From the NCBI GenBank assembly GCA_030063045.1, contig JAQSEB010000050.1, positions 1,364,001-1,428,000 of the forward strand: 64,000 nucleotides of DNA, written 5' to 3'. The stretch is from Pratylenchus scribneri. Taxonomy: Eukaryota > Nematoda > Chromadorea > Rhabditida > Pratylenchidae. How positions within the stretch are numbered: position 1 is the stretch's first letter; the number at the start of each line of letters is the position of its first letter. Below the pieces are notes generated by a model, which saw only the letters and a program-made list of their open reading frames with translations, did no database searches and was not told the origin of the DNA. A program made the position numbers and the translations under genes. Shown here piece after piece: positions 38,001 to 46,944 of the stretch.

Positions 38001-39551
38001 AATATTTAAAAATTGAAATGAAATAAAGCATCAAAAAACTATTAAAATTACCATCGAAAATGATTTTTAAAAAATGGTTAAAATAATTATAGGGAAATAT
38101 TTCCAACCAAATTCTCTTTCCAACTTCTCTCTCTCTCCTTTTCCTTTTAAATATCCCTTCTTTCCCCCACCCATTCGCTTACGACCATACCGCGTTGAAT
38201 GCACGCCATCCCGTCCGATCTGGCAAGTTAAGCAACGCTGGGCCCCCTTAGTACTTGGAACGGAGACGTCCTGGGAATCGGGGGTGTCGTAAGCTTTTTT
38301 CAATATTTTTTGGTAAATATTTTATATTTTTAAGCAATTTTATTAAATTAAATAATTTTTCAGACATATTTTTGGTCAATAAATTTGTAAATAAATTTTT
38401 TGAGTTCTTTGTTTCTGTCCGGCTTTTAATTAATAAAAAATCAAAAAATAAATTTAAAAAATAAATATAAATTTTTTCTTAATTTAATTAAATTTTTTAA
38501 GGTAAGCCGCCGAATGGGTTTTGTGCCAATCCCGATCACAATTATGCTAATCCGAGTGGTCAGCCAATCGGTCAATTTGAATGACCAAACTACGCTGGCC
38601 GTTCTCTGTAAATTTAAATTAAAAATTTAAATAAAATTTTCATCTTTTTAAGCGACCGTTTGGCTCACTCTTTTATTTGTGAAAATTCTGAACGGTGTTT
38701 CCATGCATAGCCGGGCTTTTGACCAAGTAATGGAGTATAAATCGCATCAAACCGCAGCCCACGATGAATTTTTTGAAGGAGAGGATGGCGGTGAGAGGAA
38801 ACGGCGATTTCTCAGTCAAAGTGTGCCCGGCTCCCCACGAATTAGCCTTTACGATTTTTCAGGTTTTCAATGCAAATTTTAATATAAAATTGTAATAAAT
38901 TTTCAGATGTTTTGACGCAAGCAGCCAAAAAGGCACCGGCACCAATCATAAAACTTCGACGGAATAGCAGCACCCGGGACTCGATGGAGGAGGAAAAAAT
39001 TCGAATCGATGAGCAAACTCCGCCACGCCGGACCCAATCAATGGGCAATTTTATTCGGGAAGAAGTCGAGGAGGAGGGCGCTGAAGGAAATGGTGGCAAG
39101 GAGCTAGGTATTTAATTTTTAATCTAAATAAAAATGGTCCCGAAAAAATTATTTTCCACTGGGCGGGTTCGAACCCGAGACCTAAATTTTACAAAAAAAT
39201 CAAGACCTTCTTTAGGTCAAAAATTTTCAAAATTATTTTTTTGGTTAAAAATTCAAGCCAGGAATATTCCGAATACTTATTAATGTCATTATAATGTCCA
39301 AAATTTTCCACGCAGATAAAACGCTCAAAAGTGAAGAGGAAACAGAGCGTGGTGCCGGCAATTTGGCACATCAGCAGTCGAGGAGAATGATTGTTCATAC
39401 TCCACTGCAGGAAGAGCTGGCCAATATCCAGGCCTATTCCCTGCTGGACAATATTTGCCAAAATTCGGTGAGCACATCAACCAGTGATTTGCCCCAACAA
39501 CAACAACAATTAGCGGCAGAAAAAGATGAAAAACCACAACAACAATTATAA
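35084..39551 (+). CDS. tapt-1: TAPT1 family membrane protein (DUF747)
   Basis: A plus-strand gene of about 14 exons, ATG at 35084 (after an AATTTAG acceptor-like site), TAA at 39549-39551, roughly 610 aa. Diagnostic segments in order: FEFIWMEISRGYSLKNDHDRYAEKRRKVYAFLRIPLELEMF, FTFLPIRIVNLAG, DTCDILKIIIICASWFMQFVDTSMMYHLVRGQGVIKLYIFYNMLEVADKLFSSFGQDILDALFWT, MMSNNFVELKGAVFKKFGQPNLFQMSCSDVRERFH and KHAFITKFNEISSLVYRDF. These are given as separate exons and all match TAPT1, a multi-pass protein linked in animals to cilia, Golgi and skeletal patterning. The C-terminal tail is hydrophilic, charged and Gln-rich (QQQQQLAAEK) and is lineage-variable. A 5S rRNA gene and several repeats sit in its introns. 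It follows PLOD on the same strand by 297 bp. Confidence 0.9.
35722..35795 (+). repeat. tRNA-like relic
   Basis: TAGTGCAGTGGGTAATATAGCGG (A-box-like) and CCCGGGTTCGATTCCCACCC (B-box). The T-arm is nearly intact but the acceptor is not. It lies in a TAPT1 intron, sense. Confidence 0.5.
36190..36370 (-). repeat. B-box repeat (SINE-like) copy
   Basis: Reverse copy, core CTGAGCGGATTCGAACCCGA at 36283-36302, preceded by GTCTAAAAATGTACACTAGA, the same tail as the copy at 6748. It lies in a TAPT1 intron. Confidence 0.82.
36715..36885 (+). repeat. Interspersed repeat with AAACGGTCTAAACC core
   Basis: Shares GGTTTATCTTGCATT, ACCATATAC and AAAGGGTATTAAACGG with the block at 20100-20230. It lies in a TAPT1 intron. 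Confidence 0.5.
37300..37460 (+). repeat. B-box repeat (SINE-like) copy
   Basis: Core AGGTCATGGGTTCGAACTCT at 37358-37377, then TTCAGAGGACAATAATTTTT and the CGGGCTTCGTTGTCAC tail. It lies in a TAPT1 intron. Confidence 0.75.
38177..38295 (+). rRNA. 5S ribosomal RNA
   Basis: A 119-nt block starts GCTTACGACCATACCGCG and ends GGGTGTCGTAAGCT, followed at once by a T run (38295-38300), the Pol III terminator. The ends pair as helix I (GCTTACGAC with GTCGTAAGC). The interior holds the conserved CCATCCCGTCCGATCTGGCA, AAGTTAAGCAACG and TTAGTACTTGG, GGGAATC segments. Differences from the Caenorhabditis 5S as I know it lie mainly in helix IV/V and look compensatory (GGGCCCCC paired with GGGGG). The gene sits wholly inside a TAPT1 intron (37987-38501), sense strand, as a single copy with no spliced-leader gene beside it in this window. 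Length, ends and terminator suggest it is functional. Confidence 0.95.
39110..39260 (-). repeat. B-box repeat (SINE-like) copy
   Basis: Reverse copy, core CTGGGCGGGTTCGAACCCGA at 39158-39177, then GACCTAAATTTTACAAAAAA. It lies in the last TAPT1 intron. Confidence 0.78.
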
Positions 39552-39636
39552 TATTTTTGTTTTTTTATTTTTATTCATCATTTTTTCCTATATTTATGGG
39601 ATAAAATAAAAACAAATAATCAATTAAAATGTAATC

Positions 39637-40371
39637 TCATTCATAAACATCGCATTTATCGCAAATGTATTGGTAAATGTCCCTCGGCGTTCTGAACCGG
39701 TCCGAGTCCCCGTCCGGAATTTCGAATCGAAAATCATCTTCGATGGCCAGAATCAACTGAAAAAATGTTATTTTTTTAATGTTATTTTATTTGTTTTAGT
39801 TATTTGATTAATTTCCACTAGTTTCTTATTCGGTTTTTAATAATTTTTTGAGATGACGAAAATAGCCGATTTAATAAATGATTGATATGTTAATAAATCT
39901 AAAAGATTTTTAAAAATAAATTGGTAAGAAGAGAGGCTTTCTCCTTTCTCTCTAATTTTTTCCAATTTTGATTAACTTAATAGAAATTTGAAACCTCAAC
40001 AAAATCCAACGAATCAAGTCCAAGGTCATTGAAAAAGTCGGAGTCCATTGTCAATTTGGTGTTCTCAATTTTGTCAAAGAGGTTCAATATAAGCATGATT
40101 CGGTCTTCCACTGTTTTGCATGTAAGTGGTATCTAATTAAAATTATTTATTTTAATTCGATTTTGAAATTCCGTTAAACCTGAATAACGGTTCTCTTTTG
40201 TTGACATATTATTGCATTTGTTTTGGCTGCTGCATTCATTGGTGGTCGAATCATGGTGTTTTTGTTTGTTGAAATGTTTCGATTGCAACAAATAGCCCCA
40301 TATGGCAATGTTGTTGATTTAGGCAACATAGATTTTAGAAGGCGGAATGAACTTTTCGTTGTTCTTAACAT
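39637..40371 (-). CDS. Mitochondrial acyl carrier protein (NDUFAB1-like)
   Basis: Minus-strand gene of three exons, ATG at 40371, TGA at 39637. The 64-residue N-terminal part is basic and hydroxyl-rich without acids (MLRTTKSSFRLLKSMLPKST), a mitochondrial presequence. The mature part has VEDRIMLILNLFDKI and then NDLGLDSLDFVE, with the DSL serine that carries 4'-phosphopantetheine, and ends LAIEDDFRFEIPDGDSDRFRTPRDIYQYI, the ACP C-terminus. It serves mitochondrial fatty-acid and lipoate synthesis and is a subunit of complex I and of Fe-S assembly. It is tail-to-tail with TAPT1, only 85 bp apart. Confidence 0.92.
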
Positions 40372-40885
40372 TTTTATAAATCTTAATAGAATTTTGGATT
40401 AAATTATACGATGCTTAAACATAGTGAAAATAACTTAACAATTTTAATATGGATATAAAAAAATGTGTTTGCGCATTTCGTTGGAAAAAGGCTTTAAAAA
40501 ACTGTTCGGGGTTCGGCATCGGGATATGGTTTCATTTGGAATTAGGAAGCATTTTGAAATAACTGGCGTTTAATATCCCTAATATTTAATAAATGACAAT
40601 TCATCCTCTACCCAATCAATCGATATTTCTTTTCTCCTCTGTTACCTCAACCATAATCAATCGATTTGCTTGCTTTGCTTTGTTATTTTTTACATTTACA
40701 TATTCTCAACTTAAGTTGTTCAATTCAATTTCCCGATAGTTTAATTCCTGTAAATTACTGAAAATCGGTTTGGATAAAATATTAGCCATTAGCCATTAGC
40801 CTAGCACCATAAAAAAGCTTAACTCAACTACTCAATTCAACTCTAAAAAATGTCGAGAATTGAACCAATTTTTTAGAAAGCAATC
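40372..40885. promoter_or_regulatory. Divergent spacer between ACP and primase genes
   Basis: 514 bp between two start codons facing away. It holds an ATTAGCCATTAGCC short repeat (about 40783-40800) and a TTTTTTAG acceptor-like site at 40870-40876, ten bases before the primase ATG, suitable for trans-splicing. Confidence 0.45.
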
Positions 40886-42740
40886 ATGACGGATTTTAAT
40901 CATGAAAACCACGAAAGATATTTGCGGAACTATTATCAACATTTTTACCCGATTGATTTGCTCATCAAATGGTTAGCATATGATGGAGAGCGAGGTTAGA
41001 AATTTATGAAAAAAAAACCATTAAAAAGTATTAAATTAAGAAAAGAAAAACGACAATTTGTTGCCAGACCGAGAATTCGCATTTATCATGAAGGACGACT
41101 TTCATTTGCGTTTTTTGTCATTCAAAAATGTGGCCGAATTCAGGGAGAATTTGCTTAAATTCAATCCGCACAAAATTGACATTGGTGCCATCTACAATCG
41201 ACCGGTAAAATCAAACATTTATTTTAAATTATTAATGCAATAAAATTTAGCCACGTGACCGAAAGAAGGTTGGCGACTTTTTCCCATGTGAACGGGAGCT
41301 GGTTTTCGATATTGATTTGACTGATTACGATGTTGTGCGGAATTGTTGCAGGTTTAAAATTTATTCATAATTTATAATAGGACCTACATTTTTGAAGGGA
41401 TGCGAATATTTGCCAGAAATGTTGGCGTTGGATTACGGTGGCGGTCAAAGTGCTGGAATTACTTTTACGCAGTAATATTTTCTCATTGATTAAAATATTT
41501 TAACATCATTTTAAGACCATTTTGGATTTAAACATTTACTCTGGGTATTTTCGGGTCGTCGTGGCATTCATTGTTGGATTACGGATCGAGGCGCAAGACA
41601 ATTGCCGAACAAAGCTCGGGAGGCTCTGGTCAAATATTTAATTTTTGTGAGTTTTTCAATTATTTAAATATATGGAAAAAATAAATTTTAAGGACAAGAA
41701 ATCGCAGGTGATCAACAAATATCGAGTCCATCCAATGGTAAGTCAACAAAACTTGAAAAATTTACAATGAATTTTCACTTAATTATTTTAGGCAGAACAT
41801 GCTTATCGAGCCATAATGGACAGCGGCGAATTCGACAAATTGGTTTTGGAACAAGGCTGGCTAGATGGACGCAATCAATGGACTCACATTCTCGCTTTAT
41901 GCCTCGATTTGGAAGTGCGAAAATTGTTGGACACCGAATTTGAAAGGTTAAAAATGGGCAAATAGAAAATGGAAAGGGAATAAAATAAAAACCTTAACTT
42001 TTGGAACTCCAAATATGAGAATTTTCTTAATAAAATAAAATTCCAAATTAAATTTTAAGTCTTCCCAATGCGGAATTGCGATGGAATTCACTCAAATTGC
42101 GTTTTGATGCAGCGGAACGGGCGGCGGCAATTGGACGGGGGGAACGCATTCCACCGGTTAATTTAAATAAATTGGAAATAATTTTTATTATTAATTTTCA
42201 GGCCACCAACGAATTGGCAAAAAATTTTCTGTGTCTTTTTGTTTTGGAATATGCCTACCCAAAGCTGGATGAGAAAGTGACCACCGGGTAAGAAATGGGC
42301 CAAAAATAAAACAATTAAATAAAATTAAAAATCAAATTAAATCAAAAAATTAAATAAAATAAAAAAAATTAAATAAAAAATTAAATAAAAAATTAAAAAA
42401 AAATTAATTAAAATATAAAATAAAAATCAATAAAAATTTAAGGATGAACCATTTGCTGAAGGCCCCATTCACGGTGCATCCAAAAACGGGCGTTGTTGCC
42501 ATTCCGGTGGAGGCGAACAAAATTGGACAATTGCGGTTGGATGAATTGCCTCGGGTCGACAAATTGATGTCCGGTGGTGGTGACCAACAGGAAGGAGAAA
42601 ACATGGAAATTGACAACCAAAAAGGTACATTTTAAAATTTGAAAATATTTTAATATTTATTTTAAGGCCAAGCAGCGTCGTTTTCTTCATTGAGCCCATA
42701 CATTGATGTTTTTGAAAAATTTGTCAACAACAATGCCTAA
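40886..42740 (+). CDS. pri-1: DNA primase small (catalytic) subunit
   Basis: A plus-strand gene of about 11 exons, ATG at 40886, TAA at 42738-42740, roughly 410 aa. Motifs of the eukaryotic p48/p49 primase are clear: [33 protein letters not shown], the metal-binding [12 protein letters not shown] (the DxD aspartates), [14 protein letters not shown] (zinc-binding Cys cluster), [24 protein letters not shown] with SGRRGIH, and the C-terminal third catalytic region [20 protein letters not shown]. It makes RNA primers within the DNA polymerase alpha complex. It is followed on the same strand by the NUP205 fragment after 396 bp, which is possible operon spacing. Confidence 0.94.
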
Positions 42741-43136
42741 TGAACTCATTTTTTAATTTATTTATTTATTTTTATTTTAATTTATTTGAATAAATAATTT
42801 TTTGTAAAATTTTCTTTATTTTCTATACATTTATTTGTTCATATATCGAATATTTTTATTCTTTATTTATTCTTTTAATTTAAAATTTATTAAATTAACA
42901 TAATTAAGACTTGGATTTTTAAGTTACAAAAATCTCAAAATAAGTGCCTCGCTTAGTCTAGGTGTTTCACAAAAAATAGGTTTATGGGAACCTCAAAATT
43001 GGTAATTTTTATTTTTTTATTCCATTATAATGAAATTTTTCCGCAAAAGAACCCAAAAATAATTAAAATAAGTCAAAAAAATTATGTAAAAATCCATTCC
43101 CTATTCATTATAATATTTTTAGCAAATAATACGAAA
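42741..43136. other. Spacer between primase and NUP205 fragment
   Basis: 396 bp, AT-rich, with AATAAA at 42790-42796 region for the primase mRNA and a TATTTTTAG acceptor-like site ending at 43122, 14 bases before the next ATG. This arrangement fits trans-splicing of a downstream operon gene. Confidence 0.45.
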
Positions 43137-45881
43137 ATGTCAATCACAAAGCCCCGTCGTTTCACCTATTATGAGCGAGTCAAATTCACTTTTGAAATGG
43201 TCCATGATTTGGAGACTAAAGTAAGTTAATTAATTAAATCAAAATTAGAACCAATAATTTAATAAATTGTTCAGTCACTTTGTTCCAATTTGCTCAAATT
43301 CATTGAAGAATGCGTTGGCGGCGATTCCCTAAAATCAACGGCTTTGGATTTTACGGACAAAAAGACGGAAGAGAAAATTGCCCAATTTTTGGAGAAGAAT
43401 GAAACATTTTTTGGCACAATTTTTGGTATTTTAAATTTTTATTTTAAAAAATTTAATGATTAAAATTGTAGAAAGTTTTGTCAAATTCCATAGCAAAGGC
43501 CAATTCGATTTGCTGTCCTCCACTGATGGAACGGGGAAGAAAAATTTGAATAAGGTTTTTTTTTTATTTATTTTCATCCAGTAAAAATTCAGTAGGTGCC
43601 CCAATTTTGGGAAAATAAATGAAATCATTTTTCCATCTTAAAAATGTGTTAAATCATTTTTTGCATCTTTATTTTTTTTTCTGAAATAAAAATTTTAAAC
43701 CGGTTTCTGAACCACCAAAAAATTTTAAACTAGTTTTTGGATTATTGGAAATTTTTAAATCGGTTTTTGAACCAATGGAAAAATTTTAAACCGGTTTTTG
43801 AATTGATGGAAATTTTTAATCCGGTTTTGAACCATTCAAAATGAAAAAAATTTAAACCAATACCAAATTCGAATTCATCGAGACCGAAAACCATTTAATT
43901 CAAACAAAAAAGATTTCCTTTTTTCCCAAAAATAGAAAACCGAACTTTTTTACCCTTCATTTATCCAATAAAAAAATGGAAATTTTCAGTCTCGAATTTT
44001 GATTGGCCACATCCAAAAACATTGCTACGAATGTTTGTGCCTTTGCGCCCTCTACAGTCCATCCGCATTGCAACCGCCGATTGCCAATCATTTGGCCAAC
44101 TTCCTTGCCAAATCCCAATTGGATGCCCCAATTGGATTGGTGGAAATTACGGCGTGGACTGCCCTTTCGCTGTTGATTAATCCAATCAAACTCAAAAATC
44201 AATGTAATGGTTTTTTTATTATTTTAAAATTATTTTTGATGAAAATAAAAGAAATTGGCTTAATTTTTTTATTATATTATGCGATTAGGAATGAATAAAA
44301 ACTCTTTGACCCTAAAAGGATTCGAACCTTCGACCTATTTCCCCCCTCTTTTCGATAATATTTAAACCTGATTTATCGATTAAAAATTATTGATTTTATT
44401 TTCAACCAAACTTTTTAAATCTATTTTAGAATAATTTTTAGTTGACCAGTTTTGAGGATGAATAAAAATTTCACACCACAAAATGGATTAGAACACCTTA
44501 GCTTATTTTTTCGATAATTTTTCAATCTTAAATTATCGCTTAAAAAATATTGATTTTTATTTTAATCGATATTAGTTTTAGGTGTCTCTTTTTTGATACT
44601 TTAATTTTATTGATTAAAAATAATTTAATTAAATTCAATTGTTTTTTTTTTAGGTGATGGTTCCATCGAAGTGTTCAACCATTTCAATAAAATTTTATCG
44701 TCGCCACAAAATTCCAATAATCCACCTTCATCGCCATTCCTGCTGCCTTCCTCATCTTCATCATCAATTGCTGGAAATAAAAAGGATTGGGCCAATCCAT
44801 GTCTGAAGGGCACAATTCAGCTGGCTTTGGGCGTTTCCATCAAATTTGCCCGAAATTCACTTGGTTTTTTACTTCATTTTAAATAATTTTAATTTAATTT
44901 AAATATTCAAAAAAGGACTTGGAATTCCCCATGAATTGGATGAATGCACTTTTGTGGATGAGGGAATCCGAAAAATGGCTTTGGAATTTTTGCAAGCCTG
45001 CATTGTCCAATTTCCAACATTTTGTGAATTTTCATTCTCCGTCGATGTGTTGGACTCAATTCTGAAGAATTTCATTTGTTATTTTCCTGACAAGGTAATT
45101 TTCTTTTTTAGTGCATTTCTTGAATTTCGCTTAAAATTGAACAATATAATGGATAAAAGTGCATAAAAGTGAAAACCAAACCAAAAAAAATTATCGTCCT
45201 CCATGCGGATTCGAACCCGAGACCTAAATTTTTGTAAAAAATTTAGGTCTCGGGTTCGAAAATTTTCAAAAATTTTTTGGATCAAAAATGTAGTCTAAAA
45301 TATATAAAATTTCCTAACAAAGCCGAAGAAAATTATTGTCCTCTGAGCGGATTCGAACCCGAGACCTAAATTTTTGCAAAAAATTGAGGTCCTTTGGTTC
45401 GAAAATTTTCAAAAATAAATAAAAAATATTAATTTAAATATAATTTTTAAGATTGTCGAGATGTACAATTTATGTGAAGAGGAGCTTTATTCCCTGTTGG
45501 AATACAAATCCGCCAGCACAATGGAAACATCCATGGAATTTGGTGGCGGAATGGAAAGCACAATACAAAGGCAAAATCTGACAAATTTTGACAATATGCA
45601 TTTCAAAACATTGCTCGAGCTGATTGCCGCTTTATATGAACCGGAAACTCCGCAATTGGCCAAATTGTCCAAGGAATTCACGGAACCAAATTGCGTAAGA
45701 AGACTATTTTTGGAATAATCAATTTTAATTTATTTTCAATTTTAAGGAAGCACTTTGCGACTTCATTTGCCGGGGCAAGTCCATTTCGACGCCGGCACTC
45801 CAGATTGCCTATTTGTCAATGTTGACATCGTTGTGCAAAAGTGCCCAATCCGCTGATTTATTCTTCAATATTTTCAAATGA
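43137..45881 (+). CDS. npp-3-like: NUP205/NUP192-like nucleoporin, N-terminal part only
   Basis: Plus-strand exons from ATG at 43137 (MSITKPRRFTYYERVKFTFEMVHDLE) to TGA at 45879-45881, roughly 530 aa. Family-like parts: LLKFIEECVGG, the exon with SRILIGHIQKHCYECLCLCALYSP, KGTIQLALGVSIKFARNSLGLGIPHELDECTFVDEGIRKM, FICYFPDKIVEMYNLCEEE, and the closing EALCDFICRGKS, LQIAYLSMLTSLCKSAQSADLFFNIFK, which corresponds to the tract ending FSLLK in human NUP205. NUP205 is an inner-ring scaffold nucleoporin of about 1,900-2,000 aa, so about three quarters are missing: the frame stops in an ordinary TGA and a polyadenylation-like AATAAA follows at 45942. It could be a truncated paralogue, a split gene, or a rearrangement. 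All splice junctions remain in phase. Confidence 0.68.
43681..43860 (+). repeat. Minisatellite, about 36-bp units with AAACCGGTTTTTGAACC
   Basis: Five diverged units of the form AAAATTTTAAACCGGTTTTTGAACCA-atgg lie head to tail in a NUP205-fragment intron. The core AAACCGGTTT is palindromic. Confidence 0.75.
44281..44595 (+). repeat. Two diverged tandem copies of a second intronic repeat
   Basis: Copies at about 44281-44425 and 44450-44595 share GATGAATAAAAA, a GGATT-GAAC block, TTTTTTCGATAATTTTTCAA and ATTGATTTTTATTTTAA in the same order. The first has GGATTCGAACC, so the family may be tRNA-derived too. Confidence 0.55.
45140..45310. repeat. B-box repeat with a perfect 24-bp inverted repeat
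   Basis: The reverse core (CGGATTCGAACCCGAGACC) is mirrored exactly: arms 45210-45233 and 45237-45260 are perfect reverse complements with a 3-base loop (GTA). The outer part keeps the usual reverse-copy tail (ATAATGGATAAAAGTGCATAAAAG). It lies in an intron of the NUP205 fragment. Confidence 0.85.
45311..45425 (-). repeat. Adjacent B-box repeat copy with a decayed inverted arm
   Basis: Reverse core CTGAGCGGATTCGAACCCGA at about 45343-45362 followed by a degenerate mirror (TTGAGGTCCTTTGGTTCGAA). It appears to be a tandem duplicate of the palindromic copy just upstream. Confidence 0.75.
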
Positions 45882-46439
45882 AATTCACCTAAATTTTACT
45901 CATTTTTGTTTTTGATGTCATTATTTATTTTTTTATAATCGAATAAATTTTCATTCAACCAATGTAATTTTTTTATACCTAAAACCGCTAGAAAAGTTTC
46001 TCATTTTATTAGAAAAATCTGGATTTGCTAACAGATTTCACACAATCCATAAACGAAATTAATATTAGAAGACATAAATTGTTTAAAATAATCGACCAAA
46101 CCACTGCCCGTTTTAGTCAATTTGGTTAGTCGATTTATCTTCTATGCTCGAGGACGTTGGTTCGATTCCCATCCGAGTCAGATGATTTATTTTTGTTCTT
46201 TTTCTCCAAAATTAGCCAAATTCTCTAATTTTCCATGGTTTGTTGAATTTTAAAATTATTTATCTCCCCAAAATTAGCAAAATTACCCAATTTTTTGTGA
46301 CTTTTGAATTTTAAAATATTTATCTCCCCAAAGAAAAATGTAATAAAAATGAAACGATATATAATAAAATTTGGAGCAAAGATCAAAAAAAGGGCGTGAT
46401 GAGGGGGAGGACATAGATTATAAAAATATTATTAAAATT
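45882..46439. other. Spacer before the retroelement
   Basis: Contains the 3' flank of the NUP205 fragment (AATAAA at 45942) and a tRNA-like relic. It ends with the left target-site copy AAATT at 46435-46439. No further NUP205 coding sequence is visible here. Confidence 0.55.
46106..46185 (+). repeat. tRNA-like relic
   Basis: TTAGTCAATTTGGTTAGTCG (A-box-like) and GTTGGTTCGATTCCCATCCG (B-box GGTTCGATTCC). The acceptor does not pair. Confidence 0.5.
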
Positions 46440-46920
46440 TATCGTGGACCAAATTCGATGGGCGGGTGGATCAATCCGCAGTCCACAATATAACCAAAAA
46501 TTCGAGGCACCAAATCAAATTCAATAACCTTTCCGAATTCGATGAACTCTTTTCCCGTCAATGCACTTCCCCAATTTCAACTAATTCCCCAAAAAAATGA
46601 ATAAAAATTAAAATTTTCCAATTTATTTATTTTCGATTAAAAATTGAAAAAAGTATACGAATTGTGAATTCTGAAAAAAGGTAAGGTTAAGTGAAAAAGG
46701 GATGGGCGGAGTTTGATTGAAGGGAAACAAAATTGATTTATGAATATATTATGAATGGATTGAAGGAAAAATGCGGCAAAAATATGGATTCACTGAATAA
46801 TAAATTTGCCAAAGGCAATATAAGACGAGGAGAAAATGATTGATAAATTTTGATTAAAATGAGATAAAAAACCAAAAAAAATGCAAAGATTGTTAATTCC
46901 AAAGGTCGCCATTGGCGACA
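46440..46920 (-). repeat. 3' LTR (481 bp)
   Basis: Starts (minus strand) TGTCGCCAATGGCGACC and ends GGTCCACGATA, giving short near-inverted ends TGTCG/CGATA. Compared line by line with 58405-58885 it shows the same length and no visible mismatch. It carries AATAAA on the minus strand. Confidence 0.95.
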
Positions 46921-46933
46921 GTCCCCTCTCCGC
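46921..46933 (-). other. Polypurine tract
   Basis: On the minus strand GCGGAGAGGGGAC directly abuts the 3' LTR, the expected plus-strand priming site. Confidence 0.75.
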
Positions 46934-46944
46934 TGCTTCCGGCC

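Noticed and set aside
38300..38500. Spliced-leader RNA gene next to 5S rRNA
   Set aside because: The 22-nt SL1 sequence and an Sm site are not seen in the flanks of this 5S copy.
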